Shown here: positions 5,930 to 6,210 of the stretch, in pieces
Numbering within the stretch: the stretch's first letter is position 1
Layout of the letters: each line of letters opens with the position of its first letter
Assembly (NCBI GenBank): GCA_964613795.1
Contig: CAZTJR010000065.1
Location: 1 to 6,210 of the forward strand
Source: Chromatocurvus sp964613795
GTDB lineage: Bacteria; Pseudomonadota; Gammaproteobacteria; Pseudomonadales; Halieaceae
DNA length: 6,210 bases
Reading direction: 5' to 3'
Position numbers and translations under genes: made by a program
The notes under the pieces: model-generated
The model's input: only the letters and a program-made list of their open reading frames with translations
Told to the model about the DNA's origin: nothing
Databases searched by the model: none

Positions 5930-6210
5930 ATTTCAAACCATATTTTTCCAGCATGGAGTAAAGCGTGGGTCGTGTCACACCCAGTAGGTTCGATGCCTCG
6001 GATACATTGTCGCTTGCACATGCCATGGCACGCTGAATGGCTTCGCGCTCTGCAGTTTCACGCACCTGCCGCAGATTCAGCGCCATGTCCTCCCGGTCGT
6101 CGCTTAACACGCTGCCAAGCTCCAGGTCCTCGGCACTGATCTGGCTGCCATCCGCCATGATCACCGCGCGCTTGATGCGACTCTCCAGCTCGCGCACATT
6201 GCCCGGCCAG
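5928..6210 (-). CDS. prsR: sigma-54 activator PrsR, C-terminal part (5' end outside window)
   Basis: The frame is open to the window edge and ends at TAG 5930-5928, giving about 94 C-terminal residues. It opens with 'WPGNVRELESRIKRAVIMA', the end of the AAA+ domain shared by sigma-54 activators ('WPGNVREL' is the hallmark). A linker with 'LNLRQVRETAEREAIQRAM' follows, then a Fis-type helix-turn-helix 'NVSEASNLLGVTRPTLYSML' ending in 'EKYGLK'. This ending matches PrsR, the response regulator of PEP-CTERM loci that acts with histidine kinase PrsK to switch on RpoN-dependent promoters. The receiver domain and most of the AAA+ domain are beyond the window. Another NtrC-like regulator is possible, but the TPR gene on the left edge and the VanZ gene support PrsR. 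Confidence 0.88.
   Translation of the reverse strand, partial: WPGNVRELESRIKRAVIMADGSQISAEDLELGSVLSDDREDMALNLRQVRETAEREAIQRAMACASDNVSEASNLLGVTRPTLYSMLEKYGLK

Overview
The window looks like part of an exopolysaccharide / exosortase (PEP-CTERM) locus from a GC-rich Gram-negative bacterium. A gammaproteobacterium is my guess, from family associations only. The two window edges carry partial genes of the PEP-CTERM regulatory set. On the left is the C-terminus of a TPR protein resembling PrsT (1-522, +). On the right is the C-terminus of a sigma-54 activator resembling PrsR (5928-6210, -).

Between them are two convergent transcription units. The plus-strand unit (700-3480) is a compact four-gene cassette. 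It starts with a small, probably exported Gly/Asn-rich protein of 150 aa that has a twin-arginine-like signal and an internal 54-bp tandem repeat. It continues with a PqqD-like small protein (105 aa), an HPr-kinase-related kinase (316 aa) and a DUF/NTP_transf_5-type nucleotidyltransferase (352 aa). The last three are overlapping or tightly coupled and match the set known as the HPr-rel-A system. The same three enzyme types (PqqD-like recognition domain, HPr-kinase-like kinase, nucleotidyltransferase) tailor precursor peptides in some lasso-peptide clusters, where the kinase phosphorylates the precursor C-terminus. The small first gene is therefore a candidate substrate. No macrocyclase or leader peptidase is visible here, so calling it a classical lasso cluster is not justified.

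The minus-strand unit (6210 to 3537) is prsR followed after 9 nt by a 793-aa protein. This protein has a polytopic N-terminal half with VanZ-like repeats and a large C-terminal, probably periplasmic half that resembles a PHP-type metallo-phosphoesterase with most metal ligands eroded. Its ribosome-binding site overlaps the prsR stop codon, so the two are probably translated from one message.

The two units meet tail to tail across 56 bp (3481-3536) with no convincing terminator. No tRNA, rRNA, CRISPR array, insertion sequence or phage feature was seen. The most interesting item is the plus-strand cassette: a possible modified, exported peptide/protein system embedded in an exosortase locus.
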